Shown here: positions 1 through 8,600 of the stretch, in pieces
How positions within the stretch are numbered: position 1 is the first letter of the stretch
Layout: each line of letters begins with the position of its first letter
Assembly: GCA_016301965.1 (NCBI GenBank)
Contig: JAEDOO010000044.1
Span: 1-12,362, forward strand
Length of the DNA: 12,362 nucleotides
Source: Lachnospiraceae bacterium
Lineage (GTDB): Bacteria; Bacillota; Clostridia; Lachnospirales; Lachnospiraceae
Reading direction: 5' to 3'
Translations under genes and position numbers: made by a program
Notes under the pieces: generated by a model
Databases searched by the model: none
What the model was told of the DNA's origin: nothing
What the model saw: the letters and a program-made list of their open reading frames with translations, nothing else

Positions 1-528
1 GGATGGCTCAGATGGTGTGGATGGCTCCGAAGTTTCCGACACCGCAGAAGATTCCGGCGCACCGGATGTCTGCTGCGCAGAGCTTTTTTCTCCCTTTACC
101 TCCTCTTCGGGCACCGCACTGAGCCTTCTTCCTGTTTTGACCTGCTTTTGCAGATTCTCCAGCTCAATCTTTTGTTTCTGAATTTCCAGATCTTTTCTGG
201 TAACCTCGATATCCGTCAGCGTCGTATCGTAGGAGATCAACGGATCCCCCTTCTTTACCTGCTGTCCTTCCGATACAAAAACCTCGGTAACAGTCTGCGT
301 ATCAGAGACATATACAGTCTGTACCTGATCAGCACTGACTGTTCCGCTCATCTCTGATCCGCCGCCCATATCTTCACTGGTATAAGTCATATTTGATAAC
401 TGATAGACGCCAACCGCACTGTTGCCGCCCTGCGCCGCCCGCACACCGAACACTGCGCCGACGACAACGCCAGCTGCCAGCACAACTGCCAGAATGCGGA
501 TGGCGATCTTTGCTTTCTTATTTTTCAT
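1..528 (-). CDS. HlyD/MacA-like ABC-exporter adaptor, membrane-anchored (partial, 3' end outside window)
   Basis: The first 176 codons of a second membrane-fusion (adaptor) protein read open to the left edge, so the C-terminal part is missing. The start is the ATG at 528, preceded by GGAG-type sites (AGGAG and GGGAG) and 14 nt after the stop of the ATPase gene, which indicates translation in one operon. Residues 1-5 are basic (MKNKK) and about 8-30 are hydrophobic (ILAVVLAAGVVVGAVFG), so the protein is probably anchored by an N-terminal membrane helix; there is no lipobox Cys. Residues about 74-105 form a biotinyl/lipoyl-like half motif (VTEVFVSEGQQVKKGDPL). Residues about 112-135 are a heptad-like helix (DIEVTRKDLEIQKQKIELEN), the rising arm of the adaptor coiled coil. 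From about 140 the sequence becomes Ser/Glu/Pro/Thr-rich low complexity. Known for the family: adaptors link MacB-type permeases to the envelope. The substrate cannot be told from this sequence. Confidence 0.85.
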   Translation of the reverse strand, partial: MKNKKAKIAIRILAVVLAAGVVVGAVFGVRAAQGGNSAVGVYQLSNMTYTSEDMGGGSEMSGTVSADQVQTVYVSDTQTVTEVFVSEGQQVKKGDPLISYDTTLTDIEVTRKDLEIQKQKIELENLQKQVKTGRRLSAVPEEEVKGEKSSAQQTSGAPESSAVSETSEPSTPSEPS

Positions 529-542
529 GTATACTCCCACTC

Positions 543-1214
543 CTATCTGTCTGCCGTCAGCACACCGTCACGAATGTGATAGATCTTGTTCGCACAGGCA
601 GCAATGGACGGCTCATGCGTGATCATAACTATGGTTATCCCCTGTCTGTTTAATTCAGAAAAGATCTCCATAACCTGTTCTCCGGATGCCGTATCCAATG
701 CACCTGTAGGTTCATCTGCCAGAAGAAGCTTGGGCTTGCCTACCACAGCTCTGGCAATCGCCACTCTCTGGCACTGACCACCGGACAACTGATTGGGTTT
801 AAAATGGATTCTTTCTTCCAGCCCTACCATTTTCAAAGCTTCTTCGGCTTTTTCACGACGCTCCTTGAGGCCCACGCCTGCATACAGAAGCGGCAATGCC
901 ACATTGTCTCTGGCATCCATCTCCGGAAGGAGATGAAACTGCTGGAAAACAAATCCAATAAAGCAGTTTCGCAATTTCGCCAGCTGATCCTCCGTCTGTG
1001 TGGAAACGTCCACATTATTAAGTTTCAATGTGCCTGAAGTCGGAACATCCAGGCAGCCCACCAGATTCATCAGCGTTGTCTTGCCGGAACCGGAGGGACC
1101 CATGATAGCGATGTACTCGCCCTCTTCCACCTTAAGATTGATCTCTTTCAATACCGGAACAGGAATCTTGCCGCGGTAGTAATCTTTGCATACATCTGTC
1201 ATTTCAAGAATCAT
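543..1214 (-). CDS. ABC transporter ATP-binding protein, LolD/MacB/YknY type
   Basis: A 223-residue ATPase subunit that powers an export or envelope-acting ABC transporter from the cytoplasmic face. All nucleotide-binding motifs are present: Walker A GPSGSGKTT (residues 39-47), Q-loop FVFQQFHLL (about 88-96), signature LSGGQCQRVAIARA (about 143-156), Walker B LLLADEPTG followed by the D-loop ALD (about 164-175), and the H-loop MITHE (about 197-201). The length and the 'EPTGALD' sequence are typical of the MacB/LolD/FtsE branch, whose permease is a separate MacB-like protein. The signature has Cys where the family usually has Gln (GGQCQR). The ORF starts 17 nt after the lipoprotein adaptor gene, with GGGAGGA upstream of its ATG, and is followed 14 nt later by a second adaptor gene. 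It is therefore the middle gene of an adaptor-ATPase-adaptor operon. No permease lies in the window; it is probably encoded further left. Confidence 0.95.
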   Translation of the reverse strand: MILEMTDVCKDYYRGKIPVPVLKEINLKVEEGEYIAIMGPSGSGKTTLMNLVGCLDVPTSGTLKLNNVDVSTQTEDQLAKLRNCFIGFVFQQFHLLPEMDARDNVALPLLYAGVGLKERREKAEEALKMVGLEERIHFKPNQLSGGQCQRVAIARAVVGKPKLLLADEPTGALDTASGEQVMEIFSELNRQGITIVMITHEPSIAACANKIYHIRDGVLTADR

Positions 1215-1231
1215 TTAGCATCCTCCCGCTG

Positions 1232-2686
1232 TTATTCTGCAGATTCACCGGTAATATCCTCAACGGTGCCTTCTCCATCTTCTGCGAAGCCGTCATCATA
1301 CGTTTCTATGCTCTTATCCATGGTTTCTTCATCATAAGACTCCATGTCGCCGTCCATAGGCTCCCCATCGTAGGACTCCATACCATCGCCCATAGCATCT
1401 TCCTCGTAGTAACCTTCTTCGCCGCCCATGGTACCTTCATCATAAGAATCCATGTCACCATTCATCATTTCTGTACCTGATTCTCCATCATCGGAATACT
1501 GATCATAATGCTCAGCTGTCGCCCCTGCCTTGCACTCCTCGGATGGGAAAGCAATATAGTCTGTCAGCGCCAGGCCGGAAATAACCGGATACTGATCCAT
1601 TTCCTGATCATATTCACCCAGCTCGATATTTCTCTTTTCCAGCTTGCCATTGGTACCTTCTGCCCAGACATAAGGAGATCCGGTATCCACATCCACAATA
1701 TAATAAGAAGGAAGGGAGAACTGTGCCGCATCCTCTGACCCAGCACCATCCACATTTGTCTCAATATACACATGCTGACCGAGAATCAGACCATCCTGAG
1801 AATCCAGCGAAACATAAAATGGATATTTAGAGGATGTCGTCATAGTATCGGAGGAGTAGCTTCCATACATGTTAGAATTATTGGATGTCTCCGCCTTTTC
1901 CCAGTCAATTCTTTCCAGTGTACCGGTCCAGGTCTGTGTGCTGTCTGTACGGGAACGGATCAATAACTGCATGCCTTCCGACAAAGAGCGGGCACTCAGT
2001 TCATTAATGGTTCCCTTAATCTCAAAGGAATCTGACTTCGTCAGTACAATAAAGGCATCCGAAGCACTGCCGTCATCACTGCCGGAACCATCATCTATGG
2101 CAGCACTGCTGTCACCGTTTTGCCCATCGGAAGCAATACTTTTTACGGTGGCATCAATGGGACTGGTCACGCTGACATCTTCAAGAGATTTCTTTGTCTC
2201 CTCGATTTCTTTTTCTTTTAACTTGGAATTATATTCAGCTTCCTTAATATCTGCTTCGTTTGTCTGAATCTGAATACTGTATTCAAGCTTTGTGCTGCCC
2301 TTTGTGCCTTTTGCATCCTTTTGCAGCTGTTTGTTTTCTTTGGTTTTACTTTCAATGGTGCTCTGCAGCTGTTCCAGTTCCAGCTGCTGTTTTTCCAGCG
2401 TCAATTCCAGGGCATCTGTATCATATATAAAAAGGACCTGGCCTTCCTTGACCACATCACCCTCTTTAACTTTAACCTCTTTGACGGAAAGGCCGCTGTT
2501 CTTTTCAATTTTGATCTCATCCTCCGACACGACCATTCCGCTGAACTTATCCGATACGCCTACATTGCCCAGTCCGGTGATATTTCCCACCGAATCCACT
2601 GCCACTTTGGTGTCACTGCCGGCGCCACAGCCTGCCAGCATGGCTGCTGTCATGCAGACAGCCAGTGTAGAAACCCATCTTTTCAT
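1232..2686 (-). CDS. HlyD/YknX-type adaptor lipoprotein with acidic repeat tail
   Basis: A 484-residue envelope adaptor of the HlyD/RND-adaptor superfamily and the first gene of the export operon. The N-terminus is a lipoprotein signal: basic MKR, hydrophobic stretch, lipobox L17-A-G-C20. Mature residues 50-90 contain the first lipoyl half motif (VKEVKVKEGDVVKEGQVLF). Residues about 91-170 are a charged, heptad-like coiled-coil hairpin. Residues 171-225 hold the second lipoyl half (VSVTSPIDATVKSI), interrupted by an Asp/Ser/Gly-rich loop at about 188-210. Residues 220-385 are the beta-barrel and membrane-proximal region. Residues about 400-484 are an unusual very acidic tail built from 12-residue repeats (separate entry). 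The ATG at 2686 has GGGAGGA at good spacing. It is followed closely by the ATPase gene, like yknX-yknY of Bacillus. In a monoderm cell the protein would sit on the outer face of the membrane; the substrate is unknown. Confidence 0.9.
   Translation of the reverse strand: MKRWVSTLAVCMTAAMLAGCGAGSDTKVAVDSVGNITGLGNVGVSDKFSGMVVSEDEIKIEKNSGLSVKEVKVKEGDVVKEGQVLFIYDTDALELTLEKQQLELEQLQSTIESKTKENKQLQKDAKGTKGSTKLEYSIQIQTNEADIKEAEYNSKLKEKEIEETKKSLEDVSVTSPIDATVKSIASDGQNGDSSAAIDDGSGSDDGSASDAFIVLTKSDSFEIKGTINELSARSLSEGMQLLIRSRTDSTQTWTGTLERIDWEKAETSNNSNMYGSYSSDTMTTSSKYPFYVSLDSQDGLILGQHVYIETNVDGAGSEDAAQFSLPSYYIVDVDTGSPYVWAEGTNGKLEKRNIELGEYDQEMDQYPVISGLALTDYIAFPSEECKAGATAEHYDQYSDDGESGTEMMNGDMDSYDEGTMGGEEGYYEEDAMGDGMESYDGEPMDGDMESYDEETMDKSIETYDDGFAEDGEGTVEDITGESAE
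1274..1453 (-). repeat. 36-nt (12-residue) tandem repeat, five degenerate copies, inside adaptor lipoprotein gene
   Basis: Residues 412-471 of the adaptor lipoprotein fall into an exact 12-residue period: MDSYDEGTMGGE, EGYYEEDAMGDG, MESYDGEPMDGD, MESYDEETMDKS, IETYDDGFAEDG. The consensus is about M-[DE]-S-Y-D-[EG]-x-x-M-[DG]-G-D. A decayed sixth copy (residues 400-411, ending MMNGD) precedes them. The DNA also repeats with a 36-nt period: the plus strand shows recurring 'catcataagaatccatg'-like units, so the array grew by duplication at DNA level. Copies 1, 3 and 4 are closest to one another. The segment is strongly acidic, with regularly spaced Tyr and Met. Confidence 0.85.
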
Positions 2687-2765
2687 AATCTATCCTCCCA
2701 CAATATAATGATTGCTGTGTTGGTAGCTACTATTACCTTTACACAACGTTCCATGTTTTTCAACT

Positions 2766-2795
2766 AAAAAAAAGCAAAGATTTCTTAAGACCTGC
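2766..2795 (-). terminator. Weak intrinsic terminator after the RNA methyltransferase gene
   Basis: On the minus strand an imperfect stem (GCAGG...CTTTGC, with two G-U pairs and an internal mismatch, 2774-2795) overlaps the end and stop codon of the methyltransferase gene. It is followed by eight consecutive U residues (2766-2773). The U tract is convincing but the stem is weak, so readthrough into the export operon is possible. Confidence 0.4.
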
Positions 2796-3576
2796 TGTTT
2801 CTCCTCTGACGATACGCTTCATACAGTAAAATAGAAGCTGCTACCGAAGCGTTTAAAGATTCCAGCTTTCCTTCCATGGGAATACGCACCTTCAAAGATG
2901 CCGCTTCTGCTGTCTGGTCAGTCAATCCATTGCCTTCATTACCGATCAAAAACGCAGTACCCTGCGTATACGCCTCCTGATCATAAGCATTCTCCCCCTT
3001 AAGATGGGCTGCGCAGGTAACAATTCCTCTCGTTTTCAGCAGCTTTAGCACCTCTTGTGTCTCTTCTTCCTGCAGGCAGATAAAGGGCATCCGGTAAATG
3101 GAACCCATGGTGGAACGAATCGTCTTGGGATTGTAAATATCCACACAGTTTGCGGTCATGATGATACCATCCGCACCGGCCCCCTCTGCCGTACGAAAAA
3201 TCGTTCCCATGTTGCCGGGATCCTGCAGATTTTCAAGAAAAACAAGAAGAGGAGCTTCCTTCTTCAGCAAATCTTCAAGACAATAGGAAGGCTGTTTCAT
3301 CACGCACAGCACACCCTGCGGAGTCATGGTACTGCTCATTTTATCAAATACACTATTTTCTACCACCTCCCAGGAAATCCCTTCCAATACGGAAGAATCT
3401 TCCATGGTTTCAAAAAATCTCTGGGAAAAATATGCTTTTTGTATCTGCTTTTTGTCCGCCTCATAAAACATCCGGGGGCCTTCCACCAGAAATACCTTAT
3501 CCTCCCGGCGCAGTCTGGCCTTTTTTGCCAGCTGCTGTATATACTTAAGCTGTGAATTGCTGCTGCTCGTAATCAT
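2785..3576 (-). CDS. SpoU/TrmH-family RNA 2'-O-methyltransferase (YsgA-like)
   Basis: A SPOUT-class SAM-dependent enzyme expected to methylate the 2'-OH of a ribose in rRNA or tRNA. From the ATG at 3576 it has 263 residues, normal for the family. The N-terminal substrate-binding domain (about 25-95, 'FLVEGPRMFYEA') precedes the knotted catalytic domain. All three SpoU motifs are visible: motif 1 N116-LQDPGNMGTIFRTA (catalytic-type Arg128), motif 2 FLIGNEGNGL (209-218), motif 3 IPMEGKLESLNASVAASI (232-249). The upstream ATG at 3591 would overlap the end of ktrA and has GGGAG only one base away. The ATG at 3576 has AGAGGA six bases upstream, overlapping the ktrA stop, and gives the standard N-terminus, so I chose it. 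It is the last gene of the cvfB-dnaE-ktrB-ktrA operon. The exact RNA target cannot be assigned from sequence. Confidence 0.9.
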   Translation of the reverse strand: MITSSSNSQLKYIQQLAKKARLRREDKVFLVEGPRMFYEADKKQIQKAYFSQRFFETMEDSSVLEGISWEVVENSVFDKMSSTMTPQGVLCVMKQPSYCLEDLLKKEAPLLVFLENLQDPGNMGTIFRTAEGAGADGIIMTANCVDIYNPKTIRSTMGSIYRMPFICLQEEETQEVLKLLKTRGIVTCAAHLKGENAYDQEAYTQGTAFLIGNEGNGLTDQTAEAASLKVRIPMEGKLESLNASVAASILLYEAYRQRRNSRS

Positions 3577-3578
3577 AG

Positions 3579-4235
3579 TTATCCTCTGCATTCTCCCAGT
3601 TTCGTCAGTTCTTTGTTATCTCCTACCACCACCAGGATCCATCCTGCCTCCATAGGTTCCTGGGGATCCAGGTTGATACGGGTTTTGCCGTTGTCGATCA
3701 GACCGATCACATTCACTCCATAATTTTTTCTCGGATTCACTTCTGCTAACGAATGACCTATCCAGGACGCAGGCGGTGTAATTTCTACAATGCTGAAGCT
3801 GTCCGATAAAGAGAAAAATTTGGTAAAATAACCGGAGCTGATACTTTTTGCCAACAGCGTGCCGCTTTCTCTTTCCGGAAATACGATCTGGTCTGCGCCC
3901 ACCTTTTTCAGGATCGTGGCATGAATATCACTTACCGCCTTAGCCACAATATACCCGGCACCTGCTTCCTTCGCCATGATCGTGGCCAGAATACTGTCCT
4001 CCATATGACTGGACATGCCGATAACAGCCACATCCACATTACCGATACCCAGTGATTCACATACTCCCTTTTTGGTTACATCTGCCACTGCAGAATAAGT
4101 GACCACATCTGCTACCGCCTGCACTCTTTCTTCATTACTGTCTACCGCTGTTACTTCATTGCCGGACTCTGCCAGTCCCAGAGCCACGGCCGTTCCAAAT
4201 CGGCCGAGGCCCATTACTGCATACTGTTTGCTCAT
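3579..4235 (-). CDS. ktrA: Ktr potassium-uptake system regulatory subunit KtrA (TrkA/RCK family)
   Basis: A cytoplasmic RCK protein of about 218 residues that would form the nucleotide-binding gating ring under the KtrB channel-transporter encoded just upstream. The N-terminal Rossmann RCK_N domain has GLGRFG at about residues 9-14 and the acidic end of beta-2 (VTAVDSN) at about 29-35. The C-terminal part (about 135-218, 'FSIVEITPPASWIGHSLAEVN' onward, ending in a hydrophobic 'WILVVVG' strand) is an RCK_C domain, where c-di-AMP binds in characterised homologues. Length is typical. Two adjacent ATGs exist (4238 and 4235). The GGGGG ribosome site lies 2 nt from the first and 5 nt from the second, which favours 4235; the difference is one residue. 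It starts about 10 nt after ktrB ends, so the two subunits are co-translated. Confidence 0.93.
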   Translation of the reverse strand: MSKQYAVMGLGRFGTAVALGLAESGNEVTAVDSNEERVQAVADVVTYSAVADVTKKGVCESLGIGNVDVAVIGMSSHMEDSILATIMAKEAGAGYIVAKAVSDIHATILKKVGADQIVFPERESGTLLAKSISSGYFTKFFSLSDSFSIVEITPPASWIGHSLAEVNPRKNYGVNVIGLIDNGKTRINLDPQEPMEAGWILVVVGDNKELTKLGECRG

Positions 4236-4247
4236 CATATCCCCCTG

Positions 4248-5636
4248 TTATCCAATCATAATTTTTTCTTCCGGAAAACGAATCTGTTTCTGTGCCGCAT
4301 TCATCCGCACGGTGATCGCCATGGCCAGTGTGACCGGGCCGATACGTCCGCAATACATCACCGCCATAATAATCAGTTTCCCCGCTGTATTCAGCAGCGG
4401 TGTAAGTCCCCTGGTCAATCCCACCGTGCCCACTGCAGAGATCACCTCATACAATATATCCATAGGGCTGGCAGCCACTACCGCGCTTAAAAGTACCGTT
4501 CCCGCAAACGCAACACTGAATCCCAGCCCCAGCACTACCAGAGCAGATCGTATATCCGAAGCCCTCAGTCTCCGGTTATACAGTTCTGTGGCATCCCGTC
4601 CTCTGAGATAAGCAATTATCGTCAGAAAAATTACGGCTATCGTTGTCGTCTTCATACCTCCCGCTGTACCCATGGGTGATCCTCCGATGAACATCAGGAG
4701 AAGAGAAATAAATGCCGAAGCATTTGTGAAATTTTCCTGTGGTATGGTCTGGAAACCTGCCGTTCTGGTCGTCACCGACTGAAACAGTGCTGCCATGATC
4801 TTTTCCGGTATAGATAGCTCTCCCAGCGTATCCGGATTATTCCAGTCAAAACAGGCAATCAGCACCGTACCCGCCACAATCAAAATCAGCGTTGCCACCA
4901 GTGCTATCCGGGTATGCAGCGTCAGTTTCTGAAAAAAGCTTCTGGCACCTTTCTTTTTCTCCCATGTGCTTTTTACTGTACTGATCAGATCAAACCAGAC
5001 AAAAAAGCCGATTCCGCCTACAACGATCAGAAGTATGGTATTGATGTTGATGATGGGATTAGTTACATAAGGTACCAGGCTGTCCTCCCCAAGTATATCC
5101 ATACCGGCATTACAGAAACAGGAAACCGAATTAAATACAGCCCGAAATAGCCCGGAAGGAAATCCGTACTCCGGAATAAACACCACTGCGTAGGGAATGG
5201 TACCCAATGCTTCTACCAGGAGAGTACCGCCTACGATCTTTCGTATCACGCCGATCAGACCGTTCATGGTGTCCAGATTATAGTTTTCTGCGATCAAACG
5301 TCGGGTACGCATGGACAGACGACGTCTTAAAAGCAGCAAAGCAGCTGTGGCGCAGGCCATAATCCCCAGGCCGCCCAGCTGGATCAGCAAAAGGATCACA
5401 CATTTTCCAAACACACTCCAGTGTAAGGCCGTTGGCACCGTCACCAGTCCCGTCACGCACACCGCCGATACCGCGGTAAACAGTGCATCTGTCCAGTGCG
5501 TCGTCTGCCCCGGAGCATGGGCGGCCGGAAGAAGCAGCAGCAGAAATCCGATAAGAATAATCAGGCCAAAGCTTCCAGCCACAATCTGTTCTACCCTAAA
5601 ACGCTGTAATACTTTCTTTATTCCATTCTCTGTCAT
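4248..5636 (-). CDS. ktrB: Potassium transporter KtrB/TrkH family
   Basis: The membrane subunit of a Ktr-type K+ uptake system (K+ uptake coupled to Na+ in studied homologues). The 462-residue protein has the four-repeat architecture of TrkH/KtrB, with one selectivity-filter Gly per repeat: CVTGL (G63), CNAGM (G178), RTAGF (G294), GTVGL (G406). The Gly-rich intramembrane gate loop of repeat three is present (GGSPMGTAGGMKTTT, 318-332), as is the conserved Arg in the last repeat (GRIGP, R431). An open frame extends up to 5726, but that would overlap dnaE by more than 80 nt and add 30 charged residues absent from the family. The ATG at 5636 (MTENGIKK...) begins 7 nt after the dnaE stop, with AGGGG at a rather long 11-nt spacing, so I chose it. 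Lying directly behind dnaE and ahead of ktrA, it is expected to be co-transcribed with both. Confidence 0.93.
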   Translation of the reverse strand: MTENGIKKVLQRFRVEQIVAGSFGLIILIGFLLLLLPAAHAPGQTTHWTDALFTAVSAVCVTGLVTVPTALHWSVFGKCVILLLIQLGGLGIMACATAALLLLRRRLSMRTRRLIAENYNLDTMNGLIGVIRKIVGGTLLVEALGTIPYAVVFIPEYGFPSGLFRAVFNSVSCFCNAGMDILGEDSLVPYVTNPIININTILLIVVGGIGFFVWFDLISTVKSTWEKKKGARSFFQKLTLHTRIALVATLILIVAGTVLIACFDWNNPDTLGELSIPEKIMAALFQSVTTRTAGFQTIPQENFTNASAFISLLLMFIGGSPMGTAGGMKTTTIAVIFLTIIAYLRGRDATELYNRRLRASDIRSALVVLGLGFSVAFAGTVLLSAVVAASPMDILYEVISAVGTVGLTRGLTPLLNTAGKLIIMAVMYCGRIGPVTLAMAITVRMNAAQKQIRFPEEKIMIG

Positions 5637-5643
5637 ATAGATC

Positions 5644-8600
5644 TTATCCCCTTTGCCGGCTGATTTCCGGACCTTTTTCCACGACACGGATATTGTTTTC
5701 CCCATACATAGACTTGAGACGGGCAAGAAGCTCTCCGTCTGCCTGCACAGTACGGCTGGCCGGCAGCCTTTTTACCGCTTTTTCTTTTTTGAGATACAAT
5801 ACTACCGCATCACTGCCATCGGAAGAACGAAGCACTTCATACAGCTTCTGTACCTGATGATCATACGTTTCCCGGTCAGCGAACTGGATCCAGAGTTCCC
5901 GTTTACCCTCTTCAAAAGGTACGATTTTTTCACAGATCAGCTTGCTGGCTTTGTCATCCTCTGCCGCCACCCGGCCCCGGACAAATACCTTGGCATCCTT
6001 TTCCATGTAACGGCTGTAATTCTCATAATCTCTCGGAAATACGACCACTTCCACACTGCCCAGGAGATCTTCAATGGTCAAAAAAGCCATTACCTTATTA
6101 TTTTTTGTGTATTTTATGGTTTTTTCTGTGATCAGACCGCCGATGACCTGGATGGAACCGTCCACAATAGAAGGCTGTCCCGTCTCCTCATCCGGCTGAA
6201 ACTGCGCAGAAACTGCTGAGATCGTCTTTTTCCACAGTGTCTCATACTCCTGCAGCGGATGGCCACTGACATAGATTCCTAATACTTCCTTCTCATAGGC
6301 CAGGAGGGTCTCCTTATCATATTCCTCCACTGCCGGCAGCGGTATGTCCACCGTCTCCTTCGCTGCATCTCCCAGCCAGTCAAACAGACTCATCTGACCG
6401 CTCAGAGAATTTTTCTTTTCCTGCCCTACCTGATCCAGGATCTGAGCATAGCAAAGCATATACTGGTGACGGTTACCGCCAAAACCATCCAGCGCGCCGG
6501 ATTTGATAAAATTCTCCACCGTACGCTTATTAATTTCCTTACCCGTAAGACGATCCGCCAGATCACGGATGGATGTAAAGGGGCCATTTGCTTCCCGTTC
6601 TGCCACAATGGCTTCCTGTACAGGCTTACCAATGCCCTTGATTGCTGTCAGACCATAACGGATAGCCTTTCCTTCTACCGAAAACTCTCCGAAGCTTCGG
6701 TTAATGTCCGGTGGTAGGATCTGAATCCCCATCTGACGACAGGTCAGGATATATTCAGAGATCTTCGCCGCATGATCCACCACGGAAGTCATCAGTGCTG
6801 CCATAAATTCCACCGGATAATAATATTTCAGCCAGGCTGTCTGGTAAGATACTACAGCGTAAGCCGCCGCATGAGATTTATTAAAGGCATATTTTGCAAA
6901 ATCTGTCATATCATCGTAGATCTTATTGGCTACCTGTTCGGAAATACCGTTGCTGATACAGCCCGGAACACCCTCTTCTTCATTACCGTAAACAAAATTC
7001 TGTCTTTCTTTTGCCATGACGGCAGCTTTTTTCTTAGACATGGCGCGGCGCACCAGGTCACTTCGGCCCAGAGTATATCCACCCAGATCACGGACGATCT
7101 GCATGACCTGCTCCTGGTACACGATACATCCGTACGTAGGTTCCAGAATAGGCTCCAGCTGCGGACAGTCATAGGTGATCTGTTCGGGATGCTCTTTTCC
7201 TTTAATATACTGTGGAATAAAATCCATGGGGCCGGGACGGTACAGAGAAATACCTGCAATGATGTCCTCCAGGCTCTTCGGCTTTAACTCCTTCATAAAG
7301 GATTTCATACCTGCACTTTCCAGCTGAAACACACCCTCGCAGTTTCCTTTTCCGATCATATCCAGCACTTTCGGGTCATTGTAGTCTATCTTGTCCACAT
7401 CAATAATTTTGTGGCAGTTTTTTTCCACGTTTTCTACAGCATTCTGAATGACCGTAAGAGTACGCAGGCCTAAGAAATCCATCTTTAGCAGGCCCAGTTC
7501 TTCCAATGTGGTCATGGTAAACTGGGTGGTGATGGAACCGTCGGAGGCTCTTGAAAGAGGCACATACTCCTCTACTGCTTTCTGGGAAATAACGACCCCT
7601 GCCGCATGCATGGAGGTATGCCGGGGCAATCCTTCCAGTCGACGGGCCATATCGATCAGATAACGGACCTGCTCATCCTCTGTATAGCTTTTTTTCAGCT
7701 CCGAATTCATCTCCAGTGCTTTATCTATGGTTATGTTCAGTTCATTGGGAATCATCTTGGCAATGGCATCACACTGGGCATAAGGCAGATCCAGTACCCG
7801 GCCCACATCGCGGATAACAGCGCGGGCCGCCATGGTACCGAAGGTTACGATCTGTACCACCCGGTCTTTACCGTATTTTCGCACTACATAGTCGATGACT
7901 TCCTGCCGTCTCTCAAAACAGAAATCCACGTCAATATCGGGCATGGACACTCGTTCCGGATTCAGGAAACGCTCAAACAGAAGGTTATAGCGAATAGGGT
8001 CCAGTTTCGTGATTCCCAGAGTGTACGAGACCAGACTTCCTGCCGCAGAACCACGCCCCGGTCCCACACTGATCCCCTGAGATCTGGCATAGTGGATAAA
8101 GTCCCAGACGATCAGAAAGTAGTCCACGTACCCCATTTGTTTGATCGTAGAAAGTTCATAATTTAACCGATCTGTCAGCTCCTGAGTCACCGGCTGATAT
8201 CGTTCTTCAAGCCCCTCAAAACAAAGCTTATTCAGATATTCCCAGGAAGTATATCCTTCCGGCACATCGTATTTCGGAAGCTTCGTTACGCCGAATTCGA
8301 TCTCCACATTGCACCGTTCGGCGATTTTCTGCGTATTTTCCAGTGCCTGCAGGGCATAGGGAAAAAGCTGTGCCATCTCTTCCGGAGATTTCACATAATA
8401 CTGGCCGCCTTCATACCGCATTCGATCTTCATCGTTTACTTTTTTTCCGGTCTGGATGCACAAAAGGATGTCGTGAGGTTTGGCATCGTCCGCAAAGGTA
8501 TAATGTACATCGTTGGTACATACCAGTTCTATGCCTGTTTCCTGGCTCATACGAAGCAGAGACTGATTGACCATCTGCTGCTCCGAAATGCCATGATCCT

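Noticed and set aside
5637..5726. N-terminal extension of ktrB overlapping dnaE (start at 5726)
   Set aside because: The extra 30 residues are charged, unlike KtrB N-termini, and lie entirely within dnaE. The ATG at 5636 fits the family and the operon spacing.
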